A DNA stretch of 64,000 bases from Terribacillus sp. DMT04 (lineage in GTDB: Bacteria; Bacillota; Bacilli; Bacillales; Amphibacillaceae): positions 622,001-686,000 of the forward strand of contig NZ_CP077639.1 of the NCBI RefSeq assembly GCF_019056395.1, in the 5' to 3' direction. Positions 1-9,359 of the stretch are shown piece after piece. Under the pieces are notes generated by a model, which saw nothing but the letters and a program-made list of their open reading frames with translations, was not told where the DNA came from and did not search any database. Each line of letters starts with the position of its first letter. The first letter of the stretch is position 1. The translations under genes and the position numbers were made by a program.

Positions 1-1073
1 AGCTACATGCAGACGGACAGTTATACCTTGATGGCGGAGAGCTGGAACTAGATCTTTCTAATTATGAGATAGACAAGGCTGCGGATATTACGTTAATGAC
101 TGCGGACAAGGTGAACGGTAAATTCGATACGGTAACCGCAGATGGTTATGATGTAACAGTCACATATAACGACAACAGTGCTGTAGCACATATCGAACCA
201 ATCGATAGTTCTGATCCAGGTACAGAAGAGCCTGAAACACCAGGCAACGAAGAGGGTCCTAAAGATCCAGAAGATACGGATGAACCAGAAAGCCCAGAGA
301 AACAAACGAGTGTTACCATAACACCTGAGGTTATCGATGGCGAGGCAACAATTCAGACAGACTCGCTTTATCAACTAACTGACCAAGGTGAATTATTGAT
401 AGATTTACAGGAACAGAATGACTCTGTTAAGCTAGTATTTACTTCAGAGCAAATAGAATGGCTGAAAGAGCATCAGATAAGCATTAACATTGAGTTGAAG
501 AATGTAAGCTTACAACTAGCAGCTTCGAATTTCACTAATGAATCCGAATCTGCAGCTATTCAGTTTGAACGTCTTGCTGATATTGATCAAGCGGTAAGTG
601 CAGTTTATGACTTTACAATCACACAAGGCGGAAAAGAACTAAAAACCTTCGAGGAAAAAGTGACACTGACTTTCTCCGTTGATAGCGACAAGGTAAACAA
701 TCAAGACAAGGTACAAATCTTCTATCAAAATCCAGAAAGCGAAGAATGGGAAGCAATTGGCGGAGAGTGGCAAGATGGACACGTGACAGCACAAACCAAT
801 CATCTAAGTACCTACACCGCTTTTGAAGATGGAGAAGTACTTCCGCAACCTGTAACAGAAGATGAAGAAACATTACAGCAGCCTGAACAAGAGAACGGAA
901 AAACACAGCATCAACCTGAAACGGAAAACGGGAAAACACAGCAACAATCTGAAGCAGGAGACGGACAGAAACTACCAAACACCGCCACTAATACCTATCA
1001 GTACTTGTTAGCTGGGTTGATTCTTCTTGTAAGTGGAACGATTTTCTTAGTTATAAGAAGAAAAAAAGCATAA
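1..1073 (+). CDS. LPXTG-type wall-anchored surface protein, C-terminal part (5' end outside window)
   Basis: The reading frame is open from base 3, so the gene starts before the window; the ATG at 96 is internal. About 356 residues are visible. A Pro/Glu/Asp-rich linker is followed by a beta-type domain, a second Gln/Glu-rich linker with imperfect repeats of the EN-GKTQ type, then a sorting signal: LPNTA (bases 972-986), a hydrophobic stretch and a basic RRKK tail. That order is the classical sortase substrate signature. LPNTA, rather than LPXTG, is the motif known for class D type sortases such as B. anthracis SrtC, so a dedicated sortase should exist elsewhere in the genome. The ligand or function of the exported domain cannot be told from this fragment. 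A terminator follows directly. Confidence 0.85.
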   Translation, partial: LHADGQLYLDGGELELDLSNYEIDKAADITLMTADKVNGKFDTVTADGYDVTVTYNDNSAVAHIEPIDSSDPGTEEPETPGNEEGPKDPEDTDEPESPEKQTSVTITPEVIDGEATIQTDSLYQLTDQGELLIDLQEQNDSVKLVFTSEQIEWLKEHQISINIELKNVSLQLAASNFTNESESAAIQFERLADIDQAVSAVYDFTITQGGKELKTFEEKVTLTFSVDSDKVNNQDKVQIFYQNPESEEWEAIGGEWQDGHVTAQTNHLSTYTAFEDGEVLPQPVTEDEETLQQPEQENGKTQHQPETENGKTQQQSEAGDGQKLPNTATNTYQYLLAGLILLVSGTIFLVIRRKKA

Positions 1074-1107
1074 TTGGTAAGTAAATCAATAGGTAATTAA
1101 CAGAGCC

Positions 1108-1153
1108 AAAAGGCTTTTCATCAGTCAATAGACTTTTGAGAAGCCTTTTTTCT
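1108..1153 (+). terminator. Rho-independent terminator after the surface protein gene
   Basis: Arms AAAAGGCTT (1108-1116) and AAGCCTTTT (1141-1149) are followed by a T-rich run. Confidence 0.8.
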
Positions 1154-1252
1154 TTCTTAATAGGTTGAGTCGGGTTTGTTTTAACAGGAATTTCGCTAAT
1201 TTTATTAAACAATGGCATAATTAATATAAACCAGAAAAGTAAGGATGACAGT

Positions 1253-2449
1253 ATGAGACAGTTAGTAGAAGTAAAAGTAAAACCGAAGTCGGTTCAAAAT
1301 ATAACAAATGGCTATCCGTTACTCGCTAAGGAAGCGGTTGAAATTTCAGGAGTAACAATGGATGAAGGAAGTATTTTACGCTTAGTTGATTCTAGCGGCA
1401 AATATCTTGCAACAGCATATTATGGCCTGCAAAATAAAGGGATAGGCTGGGTTTTAACGCGTAAAGAACAGGAAAAGATTGATGCGACGTTTTTTGTTAA
1501 GAAACTTAGTGCTGCTGTTGCTAGACGGAAGAATTTATACGAAACAGAAGATACGACTGCTTTCCGTGTATTTAATGGGGAAGGTGACGGTATCGGCGGT
1601 TTAATCATTGATTACTATGACGGCTTTTATATGGTGAGCTGGTATAGTGAAGGGATGTATTCCTTCCGTGAAGCTATCTATCAAGCTTTGGGTGAAGCGG
1701 TAGAAGTGCGCGGTCTATATGAGAAATTACGATTTAATACAAATGGCCAATACGTGGAACAAGATGATTATGTGTCCGGTGAAAAGGGAGAATTTCCTTT
1801 GATTGTTTTGGAAAACGGGATGAAATATGCGGTTGATTTAAATGATGGAGCCATGACAGGTATCTTCTTAGATCAGCGTAATGTGCGGAAGGCATTACGT
1901 GACCAATATTCAGATGGAAAAACGGTCCTGAATACATTTTCTTATACAGGTGCGTTTTCCGTAGCAGCTGCTCTTGGTGGTGCGGTGAAGACAACAAGCG
2001 TGGACGTAGCAAAACGAAGCCTGCCAAAAACAATCGAGCAATTTGCCGTAAATGAAATTGATTATGAAGCGCAGGATATTAAAGTGATGGATGTATTTGA
2101 TTACTTCCGATATGCGGCTCGACATGATTTGAAGTTTGATGTTGTCGTATTGGATCCGCCCAGCTTTGCGCGAACAAAGAAGATCACGTTCAGTACAGCC
2201 AAGGATTATCCGAAGCTGCTTAAAGATACCTTGAAGATAACAAGTGATGATGGCGTAATTATTGCATCCACAAATAACGCTAGCTTCAACATGAAGAAGT
2301 TTAAAACATTTATTGATAAAGCATTTACCGAAACGAATACACGCTACAAAATCTTAGAAGAACACCAGCTGCCAGAAGATTTTACTGTACCAAACAATTA
2401 CCCCGAATTTAACTATTTAAAAGTCGTATTTATAAAAGTAATGAAGTAG
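1253..2449 (+). CDS. Class I SAM-dependent rRNA methyltransferase, RlmI/YwbD family
   Basis: 398 residues, the normal length for this family of 23S rRNA (cytosine-5) methyltransferases. An N-terminal PUA-like RNA-binding domain (about 1-80) is followed by a Rossmann methyltransferase domain. The SAM-binding loop is visible as NTFSYTGAFSVAA (about 227-239) and the catalytic-region motif as VLDPPSFAR (about 299-307). The ATG at 1253 is preceded by a plausible AAGTAAGGA ribosome binding site. The family assignment is firm. The exact target base is not: E. coli RlmI modifies C1962, and the Bacillus member is YwbD. The gene appears to stand alone, with a small broken gene just downstream. Confidence 0.88.
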   Translation: MRQLVEVKVKPKSVQNITNGYPLLAKEAVEISGVTMDEGSILRLVDSSGKYLATAYYGLQNKGIGWVLTRKEQEKIDATFFVKKLSAAVARRKNLYETEDTTAFRVFNGEGDGIGGLIIDYYDGFYMVSWYSEGMYSFREAIYQALGEAVEVRGLYEKLRFNTNGQYVEQDDYVSGEKGEFPLIVLENGMKYAVDLNDGAMTGIFLDQRNVRKALRDQYSDGKTVLNTFSYTGAFSVAAALGGAVKTTSVDVAKRSLPKTIEQFAVNEIDYEAQDIKVMDVFDYFRYAARHDLKFDVVVLDPPSFARTKKITFSTAKDYPKLLKDTLKITSDDGVIIASTNNASFNMKKFKTFIDKAFTETNTRYKILEEHQLPEDFTVPNNYPEFNYLKVVFIKVMK

Positions 2450-2462
2450 GGATGTGTCGAAC

Positions 2463-2648
2463 ATGAAATATAACAAAGCAACCATGACGAAATTAATTGA
2501 CCAAAACAGCGAATTACGTCAAGAATTAAAAAGGCTCTAAGCTGAAATGGACTTAGAAAAAGATTTTGCTGTTAAGGCACTTTATCATTCTTTTGTAGCG
2601 AATAGCGGTAAATATATGGAGGATTATAAGGCATTAGAGCGTCCTTGA
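2463..2648 (+). pseudogene. Small 61-codon gene interrupted by an in-frame TAA at codon 26
   Basis: ATG at 2463 opens a frame that reads 25 codons to TAA (2538-2540) and then, in the same frame, another 35 codons to TGA (2646-2648). Both halves read as soluble, charged, helical peptide (NSELRQELKRL, then AEMDLEKDFAVKAL), as if one small protein had acquired a nonsense mutation. It lies 13 bases after the methyltransferase stop. I do not recognise the family. It could also be a real 25-residue peptide followed by unrelated sequence. Confidence 0.4.
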
Positions 2649-2731
2649 TAGTAGCGTTGATGACGAACAAAACGCTTTTAGCAGGATTAAATTCTAGAGA
2701 TGCCTTGCTCAGAAGGTTTTTAATAATTCGT

Positions 2732-2763
2732 AAGGGAGTAGCCAACAGCTGCTCCCTTTTTCT
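2732..2763 (+). terminator. Rho-independent terminator
   Basis: AAGGGAGTAG pairs with CTGCTCCCTT (one G-U pair), followed by T residues. It closes the methyltransferase/small-gene unit. Confidence 0.7.
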
Positions 2764-2870
2764 AAGAGTTAACTCGGTTAAAAGTTGGAATTCATGAATT
2801 AACTTCTACTTCCGTTATGATATCTTTGTTAGTATTAATTATCGCATCTAAAATAGGAAGGACTTCTTCT

Positions 2871-4100
2871 GTGAACAGACTTAGAACAAATAAACAACAA
2901 CGCTATTATACAATCTTATTAATCTTGGCGATTATCTTCATTGCCGCAACACTGCGTTCACCGCTTACTTCGGTAGGCCCGCTGATTCCTTTCTTCCGTG
3001 AAGAACTGGATGTTTCCAATGCGCTAATAGGTTTAGTGAATACACTGCCACTTATTGCATTTGGTGTTTTTTCTTCGTTGGTGCCAAAAATATCGAGTAA
3101 ATTTGGCATGGAGTTAACGCTGTTAGCTGCGATGTGTATGCTTGCCGTCGGTATTTTTATTCGGGCTTTAAGCGGAGTTCCACTGCTGCTATTTGGCACG
3201 TTGCTGCTCGGCATGGCGATAGCTTTTGGTAACGTGCTGATGCCAGGGTTGATTAAGTCAACTTTTCCTTATCAAATTGGGCTGATGACGGGTATTTATT
3301 CTGTTTCGATGAATATCTTCGGTGCGCTGGCTTCCGGTATCGCTGTTCCGATAGCTTCTGTGCCCAGCTTCGGCTGGCGAAATGCGATGCAGATCTGGAG
3401 TATCCTCTCTATCATTGCCATAATAATATTGGTTCTACGAATTCCAGCAATGCGTGCGTCGGGAAAGAAAACGTTTGTGCAAGTAGAGATCAGCCCATCA
3501 AGGGGAATATTTAGATCGAAAATTGCTTGGGCAGTCACTTTATTCATGGGCTTGCAATCCTTTATACCGTACAGCCTGTTCACCTGGCTGCCGGATATTT
3601 TAATGACAAAAGGATTTGATGAAAGTGAAGCGGGCTGGCTTATTGCCATCTATCAGGTTGGATTGATGCCAACAACCTTCCTAGCACCTATTATCGCCGG
3701 CAGAATGAAGAGTCAGCGGCTGATAGGCTGTTTGGCAGGTCTTTTATTCTTCTTCGGTCTACTAGGAGTCTCGCTTATTTCATCTAGTTTAATTATTGTA
3801 CCGCTGATTATTACAGGCATTGGCGCAGGAACAGCCTTTAGTGTAGCAATGATGTTCTTTGTACTGCGCACCAATACAGTTTCCGAATCTTCGCAGCTGT
3901 CCAGTATGGCCCAATCAGTGGGCTATTTATTAGCTTCGCTGGGGCCACTCCTGCTTGGAACCATTGCTGAGCAGACAAATGGATGGACGATACCACTCCT
4001 GATTCTTATGACCGCTGCTCTGTGCATAGCGTTCCTAGGGACAATAGCGGGTAAGAATCAGAAGATCTTTGTGGATACTGAGAATGTTAAAAGCGAATAA
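2871..4100 (+). CDS. MFS transporter, CynX/NimT family
   Basis: About 409 residues with 12 predicted membrane segments. The opening NKQQRYYTIL followed by RSPLTSVGPL is typical of the CynX/NimT branch of the major facilitator superfamily, which contains the E. coli cyanate and 2-nitroimidazole exporters. I place the start at GTG 2871, because AGGAAGGA (2855-2862) lies 8 bases upstream. The upstream in-frame ATG at 2817 has no ribosome binding site and would add an unusual N-terminal extension. The substrate is unknown. The gene is a single transcription unit closed by a terminator at 4109. Confidence 0.85.
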   Translation: MNRLRTNKQQRYYTILLILAIIFIAATLRSPLTSVGPLIPFFREELDVSNALIGLVNTLPLIAFGVFSSLVPKISSKFGMELTLLAAMCMLAVGIFIRALSGVPLLLFGTLLLGMAIAFGNVLMPGLIKSTFPYQIGLMTGIYSVSMNIFGALASGIAVPIASVPSFGWRNAMQIWSILSIIAIIILVLRIPAMRASGKKTFVQVEISPSRGIFRSKIAWAVTLFMGLQSFIPYSLFTWLPDILMTKGFDESEAGWLIAIYQVGLMPTTFLAPIIAGRMKSQRLIGCLAGLLFFFGLLGVSLISSSLIIVPLIITGIGAGTAFSVAMMFFVLRTNTVSESSQLSSMAQSVGYLLASLGPLLLGTIAEQTNGWTIPLLILMTAALCIAFLGTIAGKNQKIFVDTENVKSE

Positions 4101-4108
4101 ATGGGATA

Positions 4109-4143
4109 AGAGTTCAGAGGAATTTTCTCTGGGCTCTTTTTTG
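4109..4143 (+). terminator. Rho-independent terminator after the MFS gene
   Basis: AGAGTTCAGAG pairs with CTCTGGGCTCT through two G-U pairs, followed by a T run. Confidence 0.75.
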
Positions 4144-4436
4144 ATATACGATGGTTGCAAGTAGTGGAGTTTAATCTTGTTGTCAGATTGTTGGCTGGTT
4201 TCTATGTTGCTAATCTAGTAAAAGAAATAAAATTCTTGTTATACTAGAAAAAGGATAATATTGGTTTAACGATATAGATAAAGAATGGGTGAGCATACAT
4301 ATGGCAATCTTCTATAAAACAGAGAAAAACGATAGGCAAGCTCTACTATAAAAATTACTATTAGCATGCAAATAGTAGAGTTGATACTACAAATTGTTAT
4401 AAAGTAAGAGGTATATACATGAAATACATTAAGACG
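4144..4436. other. Intergenic stretch without a convincing gene
   Basis: AT-rich. Two tiny ATG frames (from 4301 and 4419) are present, but the second runs straight through the strong terminator hairpin and neither looks like protein. I see nothing else here. Confidence 0.5.
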
Positions 4437-4475
4437 AAAGTAGGTCCCGCAGAAAATAACTGCGGGACCTACTTT
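4437..4475. terminator. Strong bidirectional terminator, perfect 16-bp stem
   Basis: Left arm 4437-4452 and right arm 4460-4475 are exact reverse complements around a 7-base A/T loop. A/T tracts on both sides let it work in either direction. It lies just downstream of the leftward chemoreceptor gene. Confidence 0.85.
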
Positions 4476-4504
4476 AATTCTTTCAACAACATGGAATTGT
4501 TTTT

Positions 4505-6193
4505 CTAATACTTAAATCGACCAACCACCATCTGCAATTCTTCCGCCAAATGCGAAAGTGAAACAGCAGCACTTGAGATTTCCTCCATTGACCCTAACTG
4601 TTCCGCTGTTGCTACTGCGGCTGCGCCGGATCTGTTTGCTGTTTCCTTCGTTCCTGTGTCCAGAGTTGAAATCGTATGCTGAATAACGTCAACGCCTGCC
4701 GTTAGTTGTTGTGTGGCAGCTGCAACTTCTTGAATTTGAGAGGTTACTTGTTCTACGTAGCTTACTATTTCGTCAAATTGCTGTTTAGTTTCAAGCGTTA
4801 GATTCATTCCTGAAGCTACGTTTTGCTGTACGTTATTGATATTAAGTTCCGTATCTTTTGAGTCTGCTTCGATTGTGGAAACGAGTTGCTTGATATGGCT
4901 TGCTGATGTATTTGTTTCATCAGCAAGCTTGCGAACTTCTTCTGCTACAACAGCAAAGCCTTTTCCGTGTTCTCCTGCTCGTGCAGCTTCTATGGCAGCA
5001 TTTAATGCAAGGAGGTTCGTTTGTTCCGAGATATCTGTGATAAAGGAGGAGATGTGACTTATCTCGGTTGTGCCCTTCATTAATGATGCTAATCCATTGC
5101 CAGCTTCGCGAACGGACTGGTCAATTAATGCCATTTGTTCGGAGGTTGTATGTATCGACGCGGCACCTATCTCTGCTTTGTCTTTCATAAGAGATGAACT
5201 TTCCGCAATGTTAGTGGTATTTTCCGCCACGCTGGAGAGACTCGCTAATATTTCCGTGATTGATGCATTGCTTTTCTCGGTCATTGTACTTTGGTTTGTA
5301 CTCGTTGCAGCAATTTCCTTCATAGATTGCGAAATTTGATCAGAAGTTGCTCTGGACTGCTCGGCACTTGCTGATAATTCTTCTGAAGAAGCTGCCACTT
5401 GCTGAGATGAGCTGCTTATTTGCTTTACAATACCTGCAAGAGAGTCAACAAATGCATTAAACGAAGTAGCGAGCTGGCCGAATTCGTCTTTACTGTTTAC
5501 ATCTACTGTTTGTGTGAGATCTGCATCTCCCTGTGCAATCTCTTCCAGCTGTTGATTCAAGCTTCTAAGCGGTACTAAGATAGACCTTAGCAGGAGCAGA
5601 CTTAAAATAATTCCTAGTACAATAGAAATGATTGTCACAGCTGTGATGAACCACTTGCTAACCAATCCGTAGCTATGAATATCATTTTTAAGGTCTGTTA
5701 CATCCTCATTCAACTGATCGACTAAGTCATTTACGGATGGATCTAATACTTCCTTCCGTAAGGTTCGTTCCTCGCCGAAGTGAAGTGCTTCAGCTTCCTC
5801 TGAATTGGAAGTATATTGAGAAATAACTTCCTGATTCATGCCCCAGAAAGCTGTGAAATTCGTTCGGATATCATCTACATTTTGCGTATACGCTTGGTTG
5901 TGGATCAGTGTTTCTAATTGATCCAAAGTAGAAAAGATGTCGTCACTTTTTTCTTGCATTCCATCAGCAAATTGACTATCACCAGTGACGAGAAACCCTC
6001 TCTCATCATTGGACAAGCCGGCTAATCGGTACTGTACATGTTTGATTTGATTCTGAAATTCCATTTTATCCTTTAAGATTTCATTCTTCTCGACCATAGA
6101 AGAATTGATATAAAGAGAGGAACCTCCAATTAAAACTAATGAAAATATCAATATGGAGATAATCCCTAAGAGTTTTGTTTTAATTTTCACCAT
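4505..6193 (-). CDS. Methyl-accepting chemotaxis protein with CHASE3-like sensor
   Basis: 562 residues. Order: membrane segment 8-28; extracellular helical sensor about 30-180 with the [10 protein letters not shown] signature (63-72) typical of CHASE3-type domains; membrane segment 181-203; HAMP domain about 204-257; long cytoplasmic signalling coiled coil. The conserved hairpin tip [20 protein letters not shown] is present. It should report to CheA/CheW and control flagellar rotation. The ligand is unknown. The ATG at 6193 has AAAGGA upstream. It is monocistronic, with a strong terminator beyond the stop and a candidate sigma-D promoter upstream, as expected for a motility-class gene. Confidence 0.93.
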   Translation of the reverse strand: MVKIKTKLLGIISILIFSLVLIGGSSLYINSSMVEKNEILKDKMEFQNQIKHVQYRLAGLSNDERGFLVTGDSQFADGMQEKSDDIFSTLDQLETLIHNQAYTQNVDDIRTNFTAFWGMNQEVISQYTSNSEEAEALHFGEERTLRKEVLDPSVNDLVDQLNEDVTDLKNDIHSYGLVSKWFITAVTIISIVLGIILSLLLLRSILVPLRSLNQQLEEIAQGDADLTQTVDVNSKDEFGQLATSFNAFVDSLAGIVKQISSSSQQVAASSEELSASAEQSRATSDQISQSMKEIAATSTNQSTMTEKSNASITEILASLSSVAENTTNIAESSSLMKDKAEIGAASIHTTSEQMALIDQSVREAGNGLASLMKGTTEISHISSFITDISEQTNLLALNAAIEAARAGEHGKGFAVVAEEVRKLADETNTSASHIKQLVSTIEADSKDTELNINNVQQNVASGMNLTLETKQQFDEIVSYVEQVTSQIQEVAAATQQLTAGVDVIQHTISTLDTGTKETANRSGAAAVATAEQLGSMEEISSAAVSLSHLAEELQMVVGRFKY

Positions 6194-6286
6194 GCCATTC
6201 CTTTCTTCCTAAAAGTATCTATCTGAAGCATTTTGCTTATATTAAGTTATGCAAGCTACAGAATTTGTAATAACATGCACTTCTTT

Positions 6287-6311
6287 ATATCGGTAACTTC
6301 AATCTTTTTTA
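6287..6311 (-). promoter_or_regulatory. Candidate sigma-D (motility) promoter of the chemoreceptor gene
   Basis: On the minus strand ACCGATAT (7 of 8 to the sigma-D -10 GCCGATAT) lies 13 bases after TAAA. The -10 match is strong; the spacing is 1-2 bases shorter than usual. It sits about 95 bases upstream of the start. Confidence 0.45.
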
Positions 6312-6352
6312 AAGTGAAGCATGCTATTTTATCTTTTAGGCAATGAAGGAAG

Positions 6353-6391
6353 AAAAAAGCGGGTGACCATTATCATTTGGTCACCCACGCT
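6353..6391 (-). terminator. Terminator after the AAC(3)-family gene
   Basis: GGGTGACCA / TGGTCACCC stem around TTATCAT. On the minus strand the stem is followed by a T run (A run at 6353-6358 on the plus strand). Confidence 0.8.
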
Positions 6392-6425
6392 TCGTTTAAG
6401 CAAAAAATATTATACTAGGAAACAT

Positions 6426-7223
6426 CTATCCTTGAAGATAACTAGCTGTATAATCAACAATAGCTGGCTGAGACATCAGTCTCGCCTCTGCATCTCCAAT
6501 CTTACCAAGGCTTACATGATGTTCTTTCTCGAATGCTTCTCCGATAGCGGGAAAGCGTTCTTCATCATATTCTATATCAGAAAATGTCTTCCAAATCTTC
6601 TTCCCATTCTCAAATACTGGACTGCTCTTCGTAATAACTGGCATATGTCCAGCTCTATGCTCTCCAAGATGCATGGAAGTATTGTTGTCATAACCGATTC
6701 CGAGCAGCAGAACGTGTCCATTTAAATCATAGATGCTTGCCAGCGGAGAGTCTTCTCCAAGCCCATAATCTAAAGAATGAGTGCCTGTGATTTTGTCTTG
6801 ATGCTTCCCCCAGGCTGCGAAGGAGGAAACAGGATGATAGCTGCGCTTCACATCAGGGAAGGTTAGAAACGTATCAACAATTTTCCCCATAAAGAAGGCG
6901 GGAGTTATCTGGGGGTCAAATGCTGGCATTTCTTCTCGGATTGTTTGCCACCATGCTTCTGGCACTGGCGGGTTTCCCCACTCTGCAGGGTCCGATACGT
7001 TGGCGCTGTGAGCAGGCATAATTAGTGTCCCGCTCGGTGTTAAGACATCTTGCAGTGCTTGTATGACAGCTACTGGACCGCCGCAAACCCAACCCAATGT
7101 GCTCATAGAGCTGTGGACTAAGACGGTCATTCCTTCTGTTAAACCTAGATTTCGCAGATCGTTTGCTATGGAACTGCGCGTTTGCGGAGTATTTGTGTTT
7201 TGAATCATATCTTGTTCAGACAT
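6426..7223 (-). CDS. AAC(3)-family N-acetyltransferase (YokD-like)
   Basis: 265 residues, full length for the antibiotic N-acetyltransferase family (PF02522) that includes aminoglycoside 3-N-acetyltransferases and B. subtilis YokD. Conserved blocks visible: TVLVHSSMSTLGWVCGG near the N-terminus, GTLIMPAHS, and LLLGIGYDNNTSMHLGEHRAG near the C-terminus with the family His/Glu residues. These enzymes move an acetyl group from acetyl-CoA. Chromosomal YokD-type members often have unknown or weak natural activity, so drug resistance should not be assumed. It stands alone between the chemoreceptor and a small membrane protein, with its own terminator. Confidence 0.88.
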   Translation of the reverse strand: MSEQDMIQNTNTPQTRSSIANDLRNLGLTEGMTVLVHSSMSTLGWVCGGPVAVIQALQDVLTPSGTLIMPAHSANVSDPAEWGNPPVPEAWWQTIREEMPAFDPQITPAFFMGKIVDTFLTFPDVKRSYHPVSSFAAWGKHQDKITGTHSLDYGLGEDSPLASIYDLNGHVLLLGIGYDNNTSMHLGEHRAGHMPVITKSSPVFENGKKIWKTFSDIEYDEERFPAIGEAFEKEHHVSLGKIGDAEARLMSQPAIVDYTASYLQG

Positions 7224-7378
7224 GGCTAAGCTCCTAAACTATTATTTTATTTCTTATTTTAGAATATTTTAACATATGGAGAGTTCTATTTGGTTACAAG
7301 CACCAAAATAATCTACCAAATACTGCAAATAAAAGCTAAGATAGGAATATAACTACCTATAGGCAGGGGATGGCGAAG

Positions 7379-7612
7379 ATGTACTTATTATCAGGTGTTT
7401 TATCACTTTTAGCTTCATTTGTGATGTTCTTTGTAATTCAAGTCTTATCTCTTATTTCTCCGCATGAAATCGTTTCTGATGCGGGCGGAAGTCAAAGTGC
7501 ATATGCCGGCAGTATATTGTGGTGGCCGCTATTAGCGCTGGTGATGGGAATTGGTTTTATTATTATTCATCTAAGGAGAAGGGCGAACAGGGTGCAGCAG
7601 GAGGAGAAATGA
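7379..7612 (+). CDS. Small membrane protein, two transmembrane segments
   Basis: 77 residues with two hydrophobic segments (about 3-25 and 44-63) and a basic C-terminal tail (HLRRRANR). I prefer the ATG at 7379: the AGGGG ribosome binding site at 7365-7369 is well spaced from it but abuts the upstream ATG at 7370. I do not recognise the family. No obvious operon partner. Confidence 0.65.
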   Translation: MYLLSGVLSLLASFVMFFVIQVLSLISPHEIVSDAGGSQSAYAGSILWWPLLALVMGIGFIIIHLRRRANRVQQEEK

Positions 7613-7787
7613 AGCTCTCACTGTATATGAAAAACTCCTTTAATTTATGCAAAAAGTTTCTATTAAATATAACAGCCGATTATCGCTAAGCTTAACACTT
7701 ATTTACGATAGCTTGACCACTCCTTAACAACAGTTTGGTATCTTACTTACGTATCTTATTTTGTTTATCAAAAAGGAGAGGTTTTCT

Positions 7788-7955
7788 TTGCTTAAAAAAT
7801 GGATGCTGGCTGTGGGATTAGTATCAGTATTAGCGTTGGCGGCTTGCGGTAATGACGATGAAGAACCAGCTGATGATGAACAAATTGAAGAGCAAGAAGA
7901 TCAAGATGATGCAGGTGAAACAGATGAAGGTACAGAGGAAGAAGAATCCAATTAA
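7788..7955 (+). CDS. Very short acidic lipoprotein
   Basis: TTG start at 7788 with AAAGGAGAGG 7 bases upstream; the earlier in-frame TTG at 7761 overlaps that site. The product of 55 residues has a basic start (MLKKW), a hydrophobic core and the lipobox LAAC. The mature lipid-anchored tail of about 36 residues is almost entirely Asp, Glu and Gln. Small acidic lipoproteins of this kind are common and uncharacterised in bacilli. A terminator follows. Confidence 0.75.
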   Translation: MLKKWMLAVGLVSVLALAACGNDDEEPADDEQIEEQEDQDDAGETDEGTEEEESN

Positions 7956-7967
7956 CATAGTTTTTAT

Positions 7968-7994
7968 AAGCGTGCCGCTGTGGTGCGCTTTTTT
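7968..7994 (+). terminator. Terminator after the small lipoprotein gene
   Basis: AAGCGTGCC / GGTGCGCTT stem with two G-U pairs and loop GCTGT, then TTTT. Confidence 0.7.
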
Positions 7995-8203
7995 AATGCT
8001 TTAAGCAGATTTAGGTTTTTAGCAAATCATACATAACTAACTACCAGCTACTTATAGAATGATTATTCTGGTAATATGCTTATATAGAGCATTCAATTGT
8101 TATGTACTTACCTAAATGGTAGAAAACAGGTTATGCCTTATGACAAGAAAAATGTTCTGAATAGTGAGTCTAAAATAGATTATAACGTGGAGGAAGTGGT
8201 GGG

Positions 8204-9295
8204 GTGTTCGAGAAGAAAGTAACATGGTTGGAGCTTTTTTATGATTTACTGTTTGTGGCGTCTGTTGCAGTGGCTACTCATGTATTGTTTCATGTAGAAG
8301 ATGGCCACGTACATACCGAGTATCTGTTTAAGTTTGTCCTGATATTTGTGCCGATTTGGTGGGCTTGGGTAGGGCAGACGATGTTTGTGAACCGCTTTGG
8401 AATGGACTTGTTTCATCAACGGTTATTTTTAATTGTGCAGATGTTCTTTGCTTTAGTTATGACTTCAAGTTTATCCGTTGATTTTGATCCGTATTACCTT
8501 TCCTTCTTAATTGGCTATATTGGCTTGCGAGCAGTTACTGCTATCCAATACTTTGTAGTGCAGCGTATAGAAGAAGGAGCCAGGAAAGAAGCTGCTTTGT
8601 ACCTCGGGAAGTATTTTTGGGTAGGCATTGTCGTTTCATTGCTTTCTCTGTTCTTTGATTCATGGCTGCGCTATGTGGTGCTATACGCAGGTATCTTAAT
8701 TGATATCATCGTACCTATACTAGGGAGAAGATATCTAGTAAAAGTGCCGACCAATACAGCGCATTTATTGGAACGGTTTGGCTTATTCACTATTATTCTC
8801 TTTGGTGAATCACTTGTCAGTACGCTGGCGATTATTCAGCCCACACAAGGAGATTGGAATTCGATTGGATTTGCTGTTATCTCATTCTTGCTGATTATCG
8901 CTATGTGGTGGCAGTATTTTGATAATGTAGAGAAAAAAGTAGACAAATCAATCCAAACCGCCGGACAAACGATTATTTATGGTCATCTCTTTATTTTAAT
9001 GTCTTTGAGTGCAATAGCAGCGTCCATCCGAATTATGGCTTTAGATGAGGTGGACTATTATTTTAACTTATACTTTATCTTCGGTTCTGTTTTACTTTAT
9101 TTCTTTTCAACTACATTTGTGTTCCATCAATACAGACATGCCCACCATCGATTGAAAGTCTATCATTTAGGACTATTTCTTGGGATTTTAGGTGTGTTCT
9201 TTGTCTTTAATTTGCTAGTGCCAATGCCATATATCCTTATCGTAGCGGAAATGACTATATTTTTTATTATCTATGCGAAGCTGACTACAACATAA
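8204..9295 (+). CDS. Low temperature requirement protein A (LtrA) family membrane protein
   Basis: 363 residues, strongly hydrophobic with about ten membrane segments. The N-terminal VTWLELFYDLLFV is the hallmark of the LtrA family (PF06772). LtrA was first found as needed for growth of Listeria at low temperature; its biochemical activity remains undefined. GTG start at 8204 with GGAGGA (8189-8194) 9 bases upstream. Monocistronic, closed by a bidirectional terminator. Confidence 0.9.
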   Translation: MFEKKVTWLELFYDLLFVASVAVATHVLFHVEDGHVHTEYLFKFVLIFVPIWWAWVGQTMFVNRFGMDLFHQRLFLIVQMFFALVMTSSLSVDFDPYYLSFLIGYIGLRAVTAIQYFVVQRIEEGARKEAALYLGKYFWVGIVVSLLSLFFDSWLRYVVLYAGILIDIIVPILGRRYLVKVPTNTAHLLERFGLFTIILFGESLVSTLAIIQPTQGDWNSIGFAVISFLLIIAMWWQYFDNVEKKVDKSIQTAGQTIIYGHLFILMSLSAIAASIRIMALDEVDYYFNLYFIFGSVLLYFFSTTFVFHQYRHAHHRLKVYHLGLFLGILGVFFVFNLLVPMPYILIVAEMTIFFIIYAKLTTT

Positions 9296-9325
9296 AGCAA
9301 TCGCAAAGATTACCTGGAATTTACC

Positions 9326-9356
9326 AAAAAGGCTCACCATAAGGTGCGCCTTTTTT
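9326..9356. terminator. Bidirectional terminator between convergent genes
   Basis: AAAAAGGC-CACC pairs with GGTG-GCCTTTTTT around ATAA. It serves the LtrA gene and the leftward gene ending at 9360. Confidence 0.8.
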
Positions 9357-9359
9357 CAT

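Noticed and set aside
4419-4508. 29-codon frame with a weak ribosome binding site before the chemoreceptor gene
   Set aside because: It reads straight through the perfect 16-bp terminator hairpin, which explains its codons.
6426-7223. Calling the AAC(3)-family gene an aminoglycoside resistance gene
   Set aside because: Chromosomal YokD-type proteins share the fold but resistance activity cannot be inferred from sequence.
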